Below, piece by piece: positions 19,253-28,313 of a DNA stretch of 64,000 nt; positions within the stretch are counted from its first letter, which is position 1, and every line of letters starts with the position of its first letter. The notes under the pieces were generated by a model. That model was given only the letters and a program-made list of their open reading frames with translations. It searched no databases and had not been told where the DNA came from. Source of the DNA: Enterovibrio norvegicus DSM 15893 (lineage in GTDB: Bacteria > Pseudomonadota > Gammaproteobacteria > Enterobacterales > Vibrionaceae); the NCBI RefSeq assembly GCF_900115495.1, contig NZ_FOWR01000009.1:73628-137627 (forward strand), given 5' to 3'. The position numbers and the translations under genes were made by a program.

Positions 19253-19952
19253 TGACAGCTATATATTAAGCAAAGTATCTGAACTTGCTAATCATCTTGA
19301 TATAGTTGGTATAAATAAAGATGATATAAAGGTGTTTTGTAAAAGCAAGAAGCTAAACAAATCCGTTGAACAACTTAGCTTTATAGAAAAGTTAAAGTTA
19401 AAAAAAAATAAACCTAGGGAAATATATGATTCATTGATATATCGTTTAAAACGAATTTTTTCAAAAAAAGCAATAAATAACGCACCTCTAGGGTTTGAGT
19501 TAGAACATATTGACTCAATAAACTCTGATAACTCAAAAGAAAAAATTAAAGACTTTGAACCTGATGTGGGTATTTTTATCTACTATGATGAAATCGTTAA
19601 AAAAGAAACGCTTGCTCTGATAAACAAGCCCTTCAACATTCATCCTGCTCATCTGCCTGATTATAGAGGCTGTCAGCCAATTTACTGGTTGTTAAAAAAC
19701 AAAGTACATAGTAGCACAGTTACGCTTCATGTTATGACGGATGGTATTGATGAAGGTGATATAGTCTACGAGTATCCATATAGCCTTTCTCTTGAAAAAA
19801 GTATAGATGAAAATGTGAAAGTGACTGTTGATTGTCTACCTGAATTTCTTGCTTTCTCACTGAGAAGGATTGCCAGATTTAAGAATGATCAGTTTTTGAA
19901 TCAAGATTGTTACTTGGGCGAAAGTAAGTATTATGGGAGACCTAACCATTGA
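19221..19952 (+). CDS. Formyltransferase-fold protein, probable sugar N-formyltransferase
   Basis: The protein has 243 residues. The middle and C-terminal part matches the formyl-tetrahydrofolate-dependent transferase fold (as in Fmt, PurN and sugar N-formyltransferases). The catalytic triad is all present: Asn139 and His141 in FNIHPAHLPDYRG, and Asp177 in IDEGDI, with the 36-residue His-to-Asp spacing seen in Fmt. The first 110 residues are unusual: short, Lys-rich and unlike the normal Rossmann half, although FEPDVGIFIYYDEIV is in the expected place. Context suggests N-formylation of an amino sugar nucleotide. It overlaps wzx by 32 nt and the next gene by 4 nt. It is visibly A/T-rich. Family call firm, substrate inferred only. 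Confidence 0.75.
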   Translation: MSTKIALFIIDDSYILSKVSELANHLDIVGINKDDIKVFCKSKKLNKSVEQLSFIEKLKLKKNKPREIYDSLIYRLKRIFSKKAINNAPLGFELEHIDSINSDNSKEKIKDFEPDVGIFIYYDEIVKKETLALINKPFNIHPAHLPDYRGCQPIYWLLKNKVHSSTVTLHVMTDGIDEGDIVYEYPYSLSLEKSIDENVKVTVDCLPEFLAFSLRRIARFKNDQFLNQDCYLGESKYYGRPNH

Positions 19953-21139
19953 TCGTTCGGGCTCGACCAAGATATTTAGAAGTTGCTGAACTGGATAATT
20001 TACCTCCAGATCTACCTCGAGGAAGTGGTTTCGATAACGAGCTTTATTTCAATAAGGCCCGTGCTGCATTAAAGTTCTATATCGAGCAGCTAAACCTATT
20101 TACGAATAGGAAAAATCGAGTAGCGACTCAGGCTTTTAATTGTGAAGTGGTGGGTGATGCAGTTATCGAAGCCGGATCAACATTAGTTCTTATGGATGTG
20201 AAACTTGAAGACGCGTCGATATCGTTAGAAGAGCTAAAAAAAACTCCTGAACTAGATGTTCTCATTCTAACCCACTATCAAGGTCTGCCCAATATTGAAT
20301 ATCACGATATTGTAGATTACTGCAGAAGTAATAACATAGTGATCATAGATGATATCTGTTTAACTGAAGGTTCATGCATAGGAACTACCTTGGTTGGAAG
20401 TCTATCTGACGTTGCGCTGAAGAGTTTCGCTTTTGATAAACCAGTTACATGTCTAAATGGTGGAAGCCTGACACTAAATACAGAGTGTGAGTTCAATGAG
20501 TATCTCAAGGAAAAGTATCGTTTAATTCAGGTAGAAAGCAAACGACATGAACTCGCGAGTATTCGAGCATTAGGGTATAAATTAAAGTACACAAACATCA
20601 ATATATATTATTCAGGCGCTAATGCTACAGATGTTCTAGTGTTGCTTAGCTATCTGAAAGTCCCTGAAGTAATTATACGTATGATGTCTCAGTGGAACTT
20701 CTTCGTTAGAGTGTCAAATTCATTAATTTCGAGATTCAGAAGTAAAGAAATTAAGATAATTAGATTAGGTAAACATAAGAAAAATTTAATTGGCATTCAG
20801 AATGATAAAAAAGGTTCTATAGAGAAGCCAATCAATAAAGATAGTATAAAAAAATGGATTTTGGATGTTTCCCCAAAATGTACATTCTTTCAAGAGTATG
20901 AATGTAGTGTCCATTGGAATAGGTTTTCATTGATCGACGAATCAGGAGAGTTAGTCGAATTTCTTAAATCAAAGGATATAGAAGCAGGAAATCATAACTG
21001 GCCGAAAACGCTTGATGAGCATCTCCATGGAAACAATTGTGTTGAGATTTTTGGAGAGTTAGAAAATTCCAAACATCTTGCTAAGTACATAGTAAACATT
21101 CCGACTTGGATTGATCTTGAAGAATATGTCAAATATTGA
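19949..21139 (+). CDS. Divergent DegT/DnrJ-type PLP-fold protein
   Basis: I recognise a distant DegT/EryC1 aminotransferase. VIIDDICLTEG (about 131-141) stands for the usual EDxAQ(A/G)xG, and SFAFDKPVTCLNGG (about 159-172) carries the candidate Schiff-base Lys164. The usual GTxAL phosphate-binding element is not obvious, and the second half (from about residue 200) differs strongly from typical members. The start is TTG; GGGAG 9 nt before it supports this, and it overlaps the previous stop by 4 nt. It lies between a formyltransferase and a GNAT protein, so an amino-sugar role is likely, but the substrate is unknown and a non-aminotransferase PLP reaction is possible. Confidence 0.6.
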   Translation: MIVRARPRYLEVAELDNLPPDLPRGSGFDNELYFNKARAALKFYIEQLNLFTNRKNRVATQAFNCEVVGDAVIEAGSTLVLMDVKLEDASISLEELKKTPELDVLILTHYQGLPNIEYHDIVDYCRSNNIVIIDDICLTEGSCIGTTLVGSLSDVALKSFAFDKPVTCLNGGSLTLNTECEFNEYLKEKYRLIQVESKRHELASIRALGYKLKYTNINIYYSGANATDVLVLLSYLKVPEVIIRMMSQWNFFVRVSNSLISRFRSKEIKIIRLGKHKKNLIGIQNDKKGSIEKPINKDSIKKWILDVSPKCTFFQEYECSVHWNRFSLIDESGELVEFLKSKDIEAGNHNWPKTLDEHLHGNNCVEIFGELENSKHLAKYIVNIPTWIDLEEYVKY

Positions 21140-22079
21140 GAAGTATAGTGCGTTATGCGCAAAGGAACAAAGCATACCTATATTTATCCGCGACTGGTGG
21201 CTAGATAGTGTTTGTGGTGAAGGTAACTGGGATGTGGTTCTGCTAGAAAATAAGAGTGAGATTATAGCGGCTCTTCCTTATAATAAAACGAAAATTCGAA
21301 GTTTTGATGCCATTACAAACCCTTCATTATCTCAAAATCATGGACCTTGGTTAAAGGAAATAAAAGGTAAAAGTAATAAGCGTATTTCGACCGAATACAA
21401 GTTAATATCTGAATTGTATGAAAAGCTCCCGAATTTTGATTATTACTCTGCAAATTGGCATTACTCTCTAAAAAATTGGCTGCCTTTAAGGTGGCTTGGT
21501 TATACGCAAACTTCTTACTACACCTACATAATCGAAGATATTTCAGACCTTAAACGTGTTCTGGATGGTTTTACTTCCTCCTATAGAAATAAAATAAAAA
21601 AAGCAATGGAGATTGTAAGCATCCACACAGGTTTAGGGATAGAAGATTTTTACTATATAAATAAGAAGACGTTTGATAGACAAGGAATCGATATACCCTA
21701 TTCTTTAGCGTTCATAAAAGACCATGACCGAGCATTAAGTGATAACAAATCGAGAGAGATATTTTTTGCTGAGGATAAAGACGGCAATATCCACTCTTCG
21801 TTATATTTAACGTGGGATCACGATAGCGCGTATGTGCACATGGTTGGCGAAGATCCTGACTTCAGAAATAGTGGTGCTGGTATACTCCTTATTTGGGAAG
21901 CGATACAGTATGCAAACAAGGTACTTGGAGTAAATCGTTTTGACTTTGAAGGGTCAATGCTACCTAATGTAGAACGAGTACGACGAGATTGTGGGGCTGT
22001 ACCTGTTGCTTATTTTCATATCGAGAAATACAACAGCAAAGTACTCAAGACGCTAAAGTTTATTAAGTCGCTGTTATGA
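21126..22079 (+). CDS. FemAB-like GNAT acyltransferase
   Basis: 317 residues from the ATG at 21126, which overlaps the previous gene by 14 nt; an upstream TTG in frame is less likely. The C-terminal two thirds resemble the Acetyltransf_6/FemAB-like GNAT fold: SSYRNKIKKAM, then FAEDKDGNIHSSLYLTWDHDSAYVHMVGEDPDFRNSGAGILLIWEAI, where the last part fits the CoA-binding loop and helix. In polysaccharide clusters such proteins transfer acyl or aminoacyl groups to sugar amines. Whether the donor here is acetyl-CoA, another acyl-CoA or an aminoacyl-tRNA cannot be told. Confidence 0.65.
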   Translation: MSNIEKYSALCAKEQSIPIFIRDWWLDSVCGEGNWDVVLLENKSEIIAALPYNKTKIRSFDAITNPSLSQNHGPWLKEIKGKSNKRISTEYKLISELYEKLPNFDYYSANWHYSLKNWLPLRWLGYTQTSYYTYIIEDISDLKRVLDGFTSSYRNKIKKAMEIVSIHTGLGIEDFYYINKKTFDRQGIDIPYSLAFIKDHDRALSDNKSREIFFAEDKDGNIHSSLYLTWDHDSAYVHMVGEDPDFRNSGAGILLIWEAIQYANKVLGVNRFDFEGSMLPNVERVRRDCGAVPVAYFHIEKYNSKVLKTLKFIKSLL

Positions 22080-23431
22080 TAAATATCAGATCGCCTTTGG
22101 GCATTGAAGTCGAAGTTACATACACACTAGATTTCATATTTAATACGTGCTTAAAAATCCCGTACTCGGTGACCTCTGAAGATAGAGATGATTTCCTGAT
22201 AACTTTACCCTCTGGCAGGACTTTGTCTTTATCATCAGCTTGGTGGAAACACTTATCCTCCGGTGCACCAAGCGAAGCTTTATTACCCACATCTATAGCC
22301 AACGTTCCTTTGCAAGGTTACCCAGAAAAAGTAGCACCGGTTCTATTTGGTATTCCAGAGATGAACATATCTAACGATCGTATAGATTGTCAGATAGATG
22401 TCCTGGGAACTATCTTTTTCACACTTTCGAGAGTTGAAGAGATTATTGTAAAGGATAGAGATTCCCTAGGTAGATTTTGTAGCGAGCATTCCGCTGCTTA
22501 CAAGTTTGGGTATCTCGAACGTCCAATAGTCGATGAGTATGTGTTTTATCTACATTATCTGCTACGAGAACTTGATTCTAACCTACCAGATATCACCGTT
22601 GATTCAGAGATCTTTGTTACATGCGACGTTGATTATCCCTTTGATATTTCTAATAACTCTTGGCTTTCGATCTTTAGGTGTGCAGCCGCGAAACTTTTAA
22701 GAGCTAGAAGTATAACGAAATCATTCTCGGCACTAAGTCATGGTGTTTTAGTAAAACTGGGATTGTCGGTAGACCACTATACCAATGCGGTAAAATCAAT
22801 AATTCAAGATAATGACAGGGTAGGTAACAAAGTAGCTTTTTACTTTATCCCCAAAGTGACGAGTAAATTTGATCCTGATATAGATTTTCTATCACAAAAA
22901 GCTAAGGATGTAGTCAAAATTGTTGCCGATTCCGGACATGAAGTGGGTGTGCATCTGGGCTTTCAAACTGAGGCCGATGAGAAAGTAACCGCAGAGTCAA
23001 TGTCTCGCTACGTGCAGGCTCTTCGAGAGCTCGGAATTTCAACGGATCATATTGGTTGTCGTATGCACTATTTGAAGTGGGACGCGTACAATACGCCAAG
23101 TAACCTCGAAATTAATGGGATCGCTTATGACACAACACTGGCTTTTGCCGACCGTTCAGGTTTTCGTTGTGGCACTTCGAAGAGATTCCCTCTCTATGAT
23201 TGGAAGAATCGTCGCAAAAGTAACGTCATCGAAGTGCCACTTATAAATATGGAAGTTACTGTGATGAGTGATTCTTATGAAGGCGTATCAACGCCAAATG
23301 ACTTGGTCCTTAGAATGAATAAGTTTAAGGCGCTAACTCGGAAGTATGGAGGTACTTACACGCTTCTTTGGCACAACAATAACTTGATTGAAAAACAATG
23401 GCGAGAGGCGTACAAGGAGCTTGTCCAGTGA
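22076..23431 (+). CDS. Polysaccharide deacetylase-family protein (NodB-like, with N-terminal extension)
   Basis: 451 residues. The N-terminal 170 or so form a separate domain seen in surface-polysaccharide loci (LTLPSGRTLSLSS..., DVLGTIFFTLSRVEEI), of the kind annotated DUF7033. A NodB-like barrel follows: the metal and base motif TCDVDYPFD is near residues 181-189 and GHEVGVHLG near 286-294, giving the two expected His. There is no signal peptide, so it should act in the cytoplasm, perhaps on a lipid-linked sugar or sugar nucleotide. ATGA-type 4-nt overlaps link it to the genes on both sides. Deacetylase fold fairly sure, substrate unknown. Confidence 0.72.
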   Translation: MINIRSPLGIEVEVTYTLDFIFNTCLKIPYSVTSEDRDDFLITLPSGRTLSLSSAWWKHLSSGAPSEALLPTSIANVPLQGYPEKVAPVLFGIPEMNISNDRIDCQIDVLGTIFFTLSRVEEIIVKDRDSLGRFCSEHSAAYKFGYLERPIVDEYVFYLHYLLRELDSNLPDITVDSEIFVTCDVDYPFDISNNSWLSIFRCAAAKLLRARSITKSFSALSHGVLVKLGLSVDHYTNAVKSIIQDNDRVGNKVAFYFIPKVTSKFDPDIDFLSQKAKDVVKIVADSGHEVGVHLGFQTEADEKVTAESMSRYVQALRELGISTDHIGCRMHYLKWDAYNTPSNLEINGIAYDTTLAFADRSGFRCGTSKRFPLYDWKNRRKSNVIEVPLINMEVTVMSDSYEGVSTPNDLVLRMNKFKALTRKYGGTYTLLWHNNNLIEKQWREAYKELVQ

Positions 23432-24588
23432 AGATCACACACATTACTAATTACTTCATGGAAGGCTTAAACTACCAAGACACTGAGTTACCCATTCACC
23501 AAGCTGAGCTTAAATGCGATGTCTCTGTGATTACTTCTGAGCGTTACTATCCTTTTCCTAACTATTATGCTAGCTATAAAAAAATTTTAGGCGATAGAAT
23601 AAGAGAGGAAGGGAATTACCGTTTCAAATCTTGTGATATATTTCGTTTAAAACCTAGGTTCGAGCGTAGTTCATCAAGTATTGTTATTCTACCTTTATTT
23701 CGGGTTTTCAATTTACTACGCAAACTCAGCCCCAAAGTAGTACATGTCCACGGCGAATTGAGCTTCAGTATTTTTGCGGCTGTACTCTATGCAACAACTA
23801 GCAACGCAAAAGTGTTTGTCGATTGTCACGCTGACAACGTCAACTTTAACTATAAGTCGTCCAGAAACGCTAGAATTCTTATAAATATATTCAGTGTTGC
23901 TCATAAACTTCTATCATCTAAGATTACGGGCTATCTGCCGATCACTCAAGCTTCCAGTGATTATCTTCAAGAAGCACTCAAAATACCCAAAGAGAAAATA
24001 ACGCTTTTACCTCTGGGTGCTAAGGGTAAACAACCTGTTGTGAATGAAATCGCAAGAGATATAGCTTTTGTTTATAGTGGCAAGATTACTAGAGAAAAGG
24101 GTGTTCTAGAGGCTCTTAAAATAGTTCAAGGATTAACCAATCGAAATTTTCCTCATAATTTCAGCTTTAATGTTGTGGGTGAATTCGGTGATGCTACGTT
24201 TAAGAGTGAAGTCTTAGACGTGATACAGAAATTAGATTACAAGGTTAATTTATACCCTTTCCTCAACTTTGAAAAGTTGGAAAAAATTTACCGACAAAGC
24301 CACATAGGTATGTGGATTGGGACTGCTTCGAACTCTATACAAGACTGCGCTTGCGCAGGGTGCATAGTATTTATCGGGAAATCAAGAACGACAAGTCACC
24401 TTGCACTTGATGGTGAACTGATCTTAGATGCTGGTAATGTAGAGGACTCGGTGAATAAACTAGGCAATCTATTTGAAAATAGAGAAAAACTCGATAGTTT
24501 AGTGAAGCGCTCCCAAGAAATGATCAATAGATACACATGGGAAGAGATTGCGAAAACTTCAGTAAAAGTCTACCAGAATTATGAATAG
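23428..24588 (+). CDS. GT4-like glycosyltransferase (1)
   Basis: The GTG at 23428 is used because AAGGAG lies 8 nt before it and GTGA overlaps the previous stop; the ATG at 23398 lies inside the previous gene. The protein has 386 residues in a GT-B layout. The C-terminal half has FVYSGKITREKGVLEALKIV, a typical GT4 acceptor-side motif, and later AGCIVFIGKSR where many GT4 enzymes carry the E-x7-E region; the second half is weakly conserved. It probably adds one sugar of the O-unit. Sugar specificity is not predictable. Confidence 0.72.
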   Translation: MKITHITNYFMEGLNYQDTELPIHQAELKCDVSVITSERYYPFPNYYASYKKILGDRIREEGNYRFKSCDIFRLKPRFERSSSSIVILPLFRVFNLLRKLSPKVVHVHGELSFSIFAAVLYATTSNAKVFVDCHADNVNFNYKSSRNARILINIFSVAHKLLSSKITGYLPITQASSDYLQEALKIPKEKITLLPLGAKGKQPVVNEIARDIAFVYSGKITREKGVLEALKIVQGLTNRNFPHNFSFNVVGEFGDATFKSEVLDVIQKLDYKVNLYPFLNFEKLEKIYRQSHIGMWIGTASNSIQDCACAGCIVFIGKSRTTSHLALDGELILDAGNVEDSVNKLGNLFENREKLDSLVKRSQEMINRYTWEEIAKTSVKVYQNYE

Positions 24589-25852
24589 TTACTCAAAAAT
24601 ACGATTCCAATATTACTTTCTACCTCTTTTTAATCTGGCTATATTTATTTTATATATTCTGATTAATATTCAGGCGAGTGGAAAATCTGTAGCACAGAGT
24701 ATTTATATCATTGCTGTACTATCTAGTTTATTTTTAGGAGCAATCTCCGCGCGACGTATTAATGGTAATATCGATGTTAAATTGTTGTCACTATTATTTT
24801 TTTTCTTTGCGTATGAGTTTGTTATTGCGTCATTAACCGCAGAACCTGACGGAATCAGTTTCCCAAAGTTACTAGACTCTAACTTTGGTGCGGCATATAA
24901 GTTGCTTTTTGGTCTCTCTTTGGGGATCAACCTAAAATTGATAGTAGAATTCTTACGTATCCACCCATCCCCATCTAATGCATTGATATTGAAGAATTTC
25001 ATTCTATTCTGTCTTCTGTCGATAGTTTCAATTCTCTTGATAAAGTTAGATACTTATGGGCTTAAAGTAACTAACATCGTACGGATAGATAAGAATCATG
25101 AGGGTTACCAAAGACTAGGCGTTATGACAATAATACTCAACATCATTTGCGGTGCGTTTTTGGTGATAAAGTCTGAAAGGAACTTCAGTATTTCTTCATA
25201 TATTATTTACTCTTTTTTATGCTTAACTTCTGCTATTCTCTGTATTCTATCAATATCTAATATGGGTTTTGTGGCTAACATAATTCTACTATTTTCTACT
25301 ACTTCAGTACTTTGGTTTACTCGGGGGAAACAAACATTTGATAATGTTTTTCTCGGGTTCTTCGTTAAGTATGGAGGTTTGTCGGTATTAGCTATCTTAC
25401 TCTGCTTTCTCGTTTTGTTTGCTATTTATCCAGAGAAGGTTTCTAGCATTAGATTGTTTGACTTTTCTTCAAATTCCTCGTTCCTATCAAGGTACTTACT
25501 ATTTGGAAATAGTTTCTTTTCACAATTTGGTGCATCGCCTGTTTTCGGCGATCTAAGTTCACACCTCAGAAGCGGCGAATCTGGGTCTTATGTTCATTCG
25601 CTACTCAGTCTTTTCACTCATTTAGGTTTGGTCGGTGTAACATTGTTCATAGCGCTGATTGCGTATTGCTTCTATGCATCGGTTATAGCAAGTGGTAAAG
25701 GATGTCGTTACGCATTCTTAATGTTAGTTAATCTTTCTATCTTTATTTTTATTGCGTTACTAACCAGTTTTTATGTATGGGTTCCATTATGGATCATCAT
25801 TACAATGATGATTTTCTTAAAAGGGCAGAAAGGTTATCTGAATGTCGAATGA
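24581..25852 (+). CDS. wzy: Wzy-type O-antigen polymerase
   Basis: 423 residues, strongly hydrophobic with about 10-11 membrane segments and one larger polar loop between late helices (about residues 285-345, ending SSHLRSGESGSYVHSLLSLFTHLG), a layout typical of Wzy polymerases. There is no cytoplasmic catalytic domain. It overlaps the preceding glycosyltransferase by 8 nt and the following one by 11 nt. Wzy proteins share almost no sequence, so the call rests on topology and context; WaaL is ruled out by the better match at 39254-40477. Confidence 0.72.
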   Translation: MNSYSKIRFQYYFLPLFNLAIFILYILINIQASGKSVAQSIYIIAVLSSLFLGAISARRINGNIDVKLLSLLFFFFAYEFVIASLTAEPDGISFPKLLDSNFGAAYKLLFGLSLGINLKLIVEFLRIHPSPSNALILKNFILFCLLSIVSILLIKLDTYGLKVTNIVRIDKNHEGYQRLGVMTIILNIICGAFLVIKSERNFSISSYIIYSFLCLTSAILCILSISNMGFVANIILLFSTTSVLWFTRGKQTFDNVFLGFFVKYGGLSVLAILLCFLVLFAIYPEKVSSIRLFDFSSNSSFLSRYLLFGNSFFSQFGASPVFGDLSSHLRSGESGSYVHSLLSLFTHLGLVGVTLFIALIAYCFYASVIASGKGCRYAFLMLVNLSIFIFIALLTSFYVWVPLWIIITMMIFLKGQKGYLNVE

Positions 25853-27083
25853 AGTGTTAAATGTTGTATGGTTTACTAACGTTTTAAGCCCTGATTTATG
25901 CCACAAAACGGGAGTGCCTTCAAATCCATATGGTGGTTGGCTTCATGAATCATCACGCCTACTTTCCAATAAAGAGAATATTAAGTTAACTATTATCTCA
26001 CCCTATCATAAAGATATTGATATTGTTGAAGTGGGAAATATCAGTTATCTAACGTTTAGTCACTTAGATAAATTAGAAGAAATTATCTTAAAGTTGTCAC
26101 CTGACGTTGTTCACGTGTATGGCACTGAACTTCCTCATTCTCTCAAAGTTGCAAAGGTATGCAGTAAATACTCGTTGAAAAGTGTGTTCTCGATACAGGG
26201 CTTAACAACAATATGTGGGCGCAAAGACTGTTTAACATCAGGACTACCTTTTAGGGTAGTCTTTGGTCAAACTCTCAGAAACATAATTCGTAAAGACTCA
26301 GTCATAGGATTGATGTCAAAGTTCAAGCAGCTAGCTAAAAGTGAAATTGAAACATTAAATTTGGTCACAAATGTAATCGGCCGTACACAGTGGGACAGAG
26401 AGTCTGTTTTTTCTATCAACCCAAATTTGAATTATTTTCACTGCAACGAAATCCTGCGTGAATCTTTTTACGCTTCCGAAAAGTGGTCTTTAGACTCTGC
26501 CAACAAATTTCAAATCTATGTCAGTCAAGGACACTATCCAATCAAGGGCCTACATTACATGCTTCAGGCTTTACGCTTGGTTGTTGATACATTTCCAGAA
26601 ACAAAGCTGGTAGTTGGTGGAAAAAATGTAACGAACGAGAGTGTCAAAGGTATAGCGGCTAGAACAAAATACGCTGACTATTTACTCGAACTAATAGAAG
26701 AATTCAATCTAAAGGAACACGTTGAATTCGCTGGAGAATTGGCAGAGGACGGTGTGAGAAAAATGTTGCTATCATCACATGTTTCTGTTTGCCCATCCAC
26801 GATTGAGAATAGCCCAAATTCAGTTGGAGAAGCGATGATACTCGGTGTTCCAGTTATCGCCTCTTACGTTGGTGGAGTGCCGGATTTGTTGATACCCGAG
26901 AAAGAGGGTTTATGTTATCCTTCTAACTCTCCTGAACTACTGGCATGTGCAATTAAAAGAGTGTTCTCAGATAGTGCGTTAGCCAATGAGCTATCACTTA
27001 GTTCGATTTTAAGGGCTAACAAAACACATAGCAGAGAGACGAACACGGAAACGCTTTTGTCAATATATCGAGACATCATCTAG
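25842..27083 (+). CDS. GT4 glycosyltransferase (2)
   Basis: 413 residues. The GT4 signature is clear in the C-terminal half: VSQGHYPIKGLHYMLQALRLV, then VSVCPSTIENSPNSVGEAMILGVPVIAS with the E-x7-E pair that binds the sugar nucleotide. The N-terminal half has the PYGGWLHE entry loop. It acts at the cytoplasmic face on the growing lipid-linked unit. Donor and linkage are unknown. Confidence 0.83.
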   Translation: MSNEVLNVVWFTNVLSPDLCHKTGVPSNPYGGWLHESSRLLSNKENIKLTIISPYHKDIDIVEVGNISYLTFSHLDKLEEIILKLSPDVVHVYGTELPHSLKVAKVCSKYSLKSVFSIQGLTTICGRKDCLTSGLPFRVVFGQTLRNIIRKDSVIGLMSKFKQLAKSEIETLNLVTNVIGRTQWDRESVFSINPNLNYFHCNEILRESFYASEKWSLDSANKFQIYVSQGHYPIKGLHYMLQALRLVVDTFPETKLVVGGKNVTNESVKGIAARTKYADYLLELIEEFNLKEHVEFAGELAEDGVRKMLLSSHVSVCPSTIENSPNSVGEAMILGVPVIASYVGGVPDLLIPEKEGLCYPSNSPELLACAIKRVFSDSALANELSLSSILRANKTHSRETNTETLLSIYRDII

Positions 27084-27098
27084 GGTACAAAGAGCCAT

Positions 27099-28313
27099 AT
27101 GCAACAACGAAAGAACATACTTTTCCTAGGGTTCTCGATTCCAAAAAAACTCACCGAATCCATCAACAAGAGCGGTGCTGGGTTCACGATTCAGACACAC
27201 AAATACTCTTGGGCGTTGCTAAAGGCTTTAGCATCTAATGGTTGTGTATCGGATTTACTGTCTGTTCCGCAAGTGCTTGATTATCCAAAGGCTAAGTTTG
27301 CATACAGTAAGGGCGCGTTCGCTGAAGAGAGTTTAAACGGGACGTATATTCCTTTTATTAATGTAACGCTCTTTAAGCATCTAACCAGAATGCTTAACTC
27401 CTTATTTATGGTCTGTGCTAAATTGAAATCAAAGAAATTTGATTGTCTTTTTGTCTATGGTTTGCACAGTCCATTTCTGATTGCAGCGAATATAGCGAAA
27501 TATATCTTTAAGCTTCCTCTTATAGTCGTAGTGACAGACCCTCCATCTCTTATCACTGAGTATGATAATAAGCTCAAAACCGTGCTTAAGAAGATAGATC
27601 AAGCGTTAATTCGTAAGCTTCTCAAGCGCTTTGATGGTGCTGTTGTGCTATCTGAGCAAATTGCTAATGAATACCTGAAAGGCAAACCTTACGTGGTTGT
27701 TGAAGGTATTTATAACAGTGGTTATTCCATGGATTTACCTGAAAAGGATGAAGTTCGTGAACCTGTAGCCTTCACCTACGCGGGTAGCCTAGATAAAGAG
27801 TCAGGGATTGGAACGCTTCTCGACGCATTTAAGCGGGTAGGGAGTGATAACGTCATTCTAAATATATGTGGTGCAGGCGCACATTCGAAAATCTGTCAGC
27901 AAGAAGCTGATAAATATAATAATATTAATTTTTTGGGCTTGCTGGACCATAAAAGGCTAACTAATCTCATGTCTAACACTGATGTGATGATTAATGTGCG
28001 AAATCCAGCGGATGATTTTACTAAGTATTCCTTCCCTTCAAAGATTACGGAGATATTAGGATCGGGGCTACCGCTGCTATCTACAAAGTTATCTTCTATT
28101 CCAATAGACTATGACGAATATATTTATTATATCGATAGGTATAGTGAGGAAGGTATTGCAGAGGTCATAGAAAAGATCCTTAACTCTGACAAGACAGAAT
28201 TAAGGGATAAAGGCCAGAGAGCCAAGCGCTTTATTCGTGATTCAAAATGCGAAAAGGCTCAAGGGAAAATAGTCTCAGATTTCATAGAAAAGGTGTGTAT
28301 TGAAAATGTTTAA
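27099..28313 (+). CDS. GT4-like glycosyltransferase (3)
   Basis: 404 residues with the GT-B fold. FTYAGSLDKESGIGTLLDAF begins the donor domain, NINFLGLLDHKRLTNLMSNTDVMINVR follows, and YSFPSKITEILGSGLPLLSTKLSSIP replaces the classical E-x7-E region (a SFPSK-E type motif common in O-antigen GT4 enzymes). The start ATG is 15 nt after the previous stop. The end overlaps fnlA by 8 nt, tying this enzyme to the FucNAc cassette transcript. Confidence 0.78.
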   Translation: MQQRKNILFLGFSIPKKLTESINKSGAGFTIQTHKYSWALLKALASNGCVSDLLSVPQVLDYPKAKFAYSKGAFAEESLNGTYIPFINVTLFKHLTRMLNSLFMVCAKLKSKKFDCLFVYGLHSPFLIAANIAKYIFKLPLIVVVTDPPSLITEYDNKLKTVLKKIDQALIRKLLKRFDGAVVLSEQIANEYLKGKPYVVVEGIYNSGYSMDLPEKDEVREPVAFTYAGSLDKESGIGTLLDAFKRVGSDNVILNICGAGAHSKICQQEADKYNNINFLGLLDHKRLTNLMSNTDVMINVRNPADDFTKYSFPSKITEILGSGLPLLSTKLSSIPIDYDEYIYYIDRYSEEGIAEVIEKILNSDKTELRDKGQRAKRFIRDSKCEKAQGKIVSDFIEKVCIENV

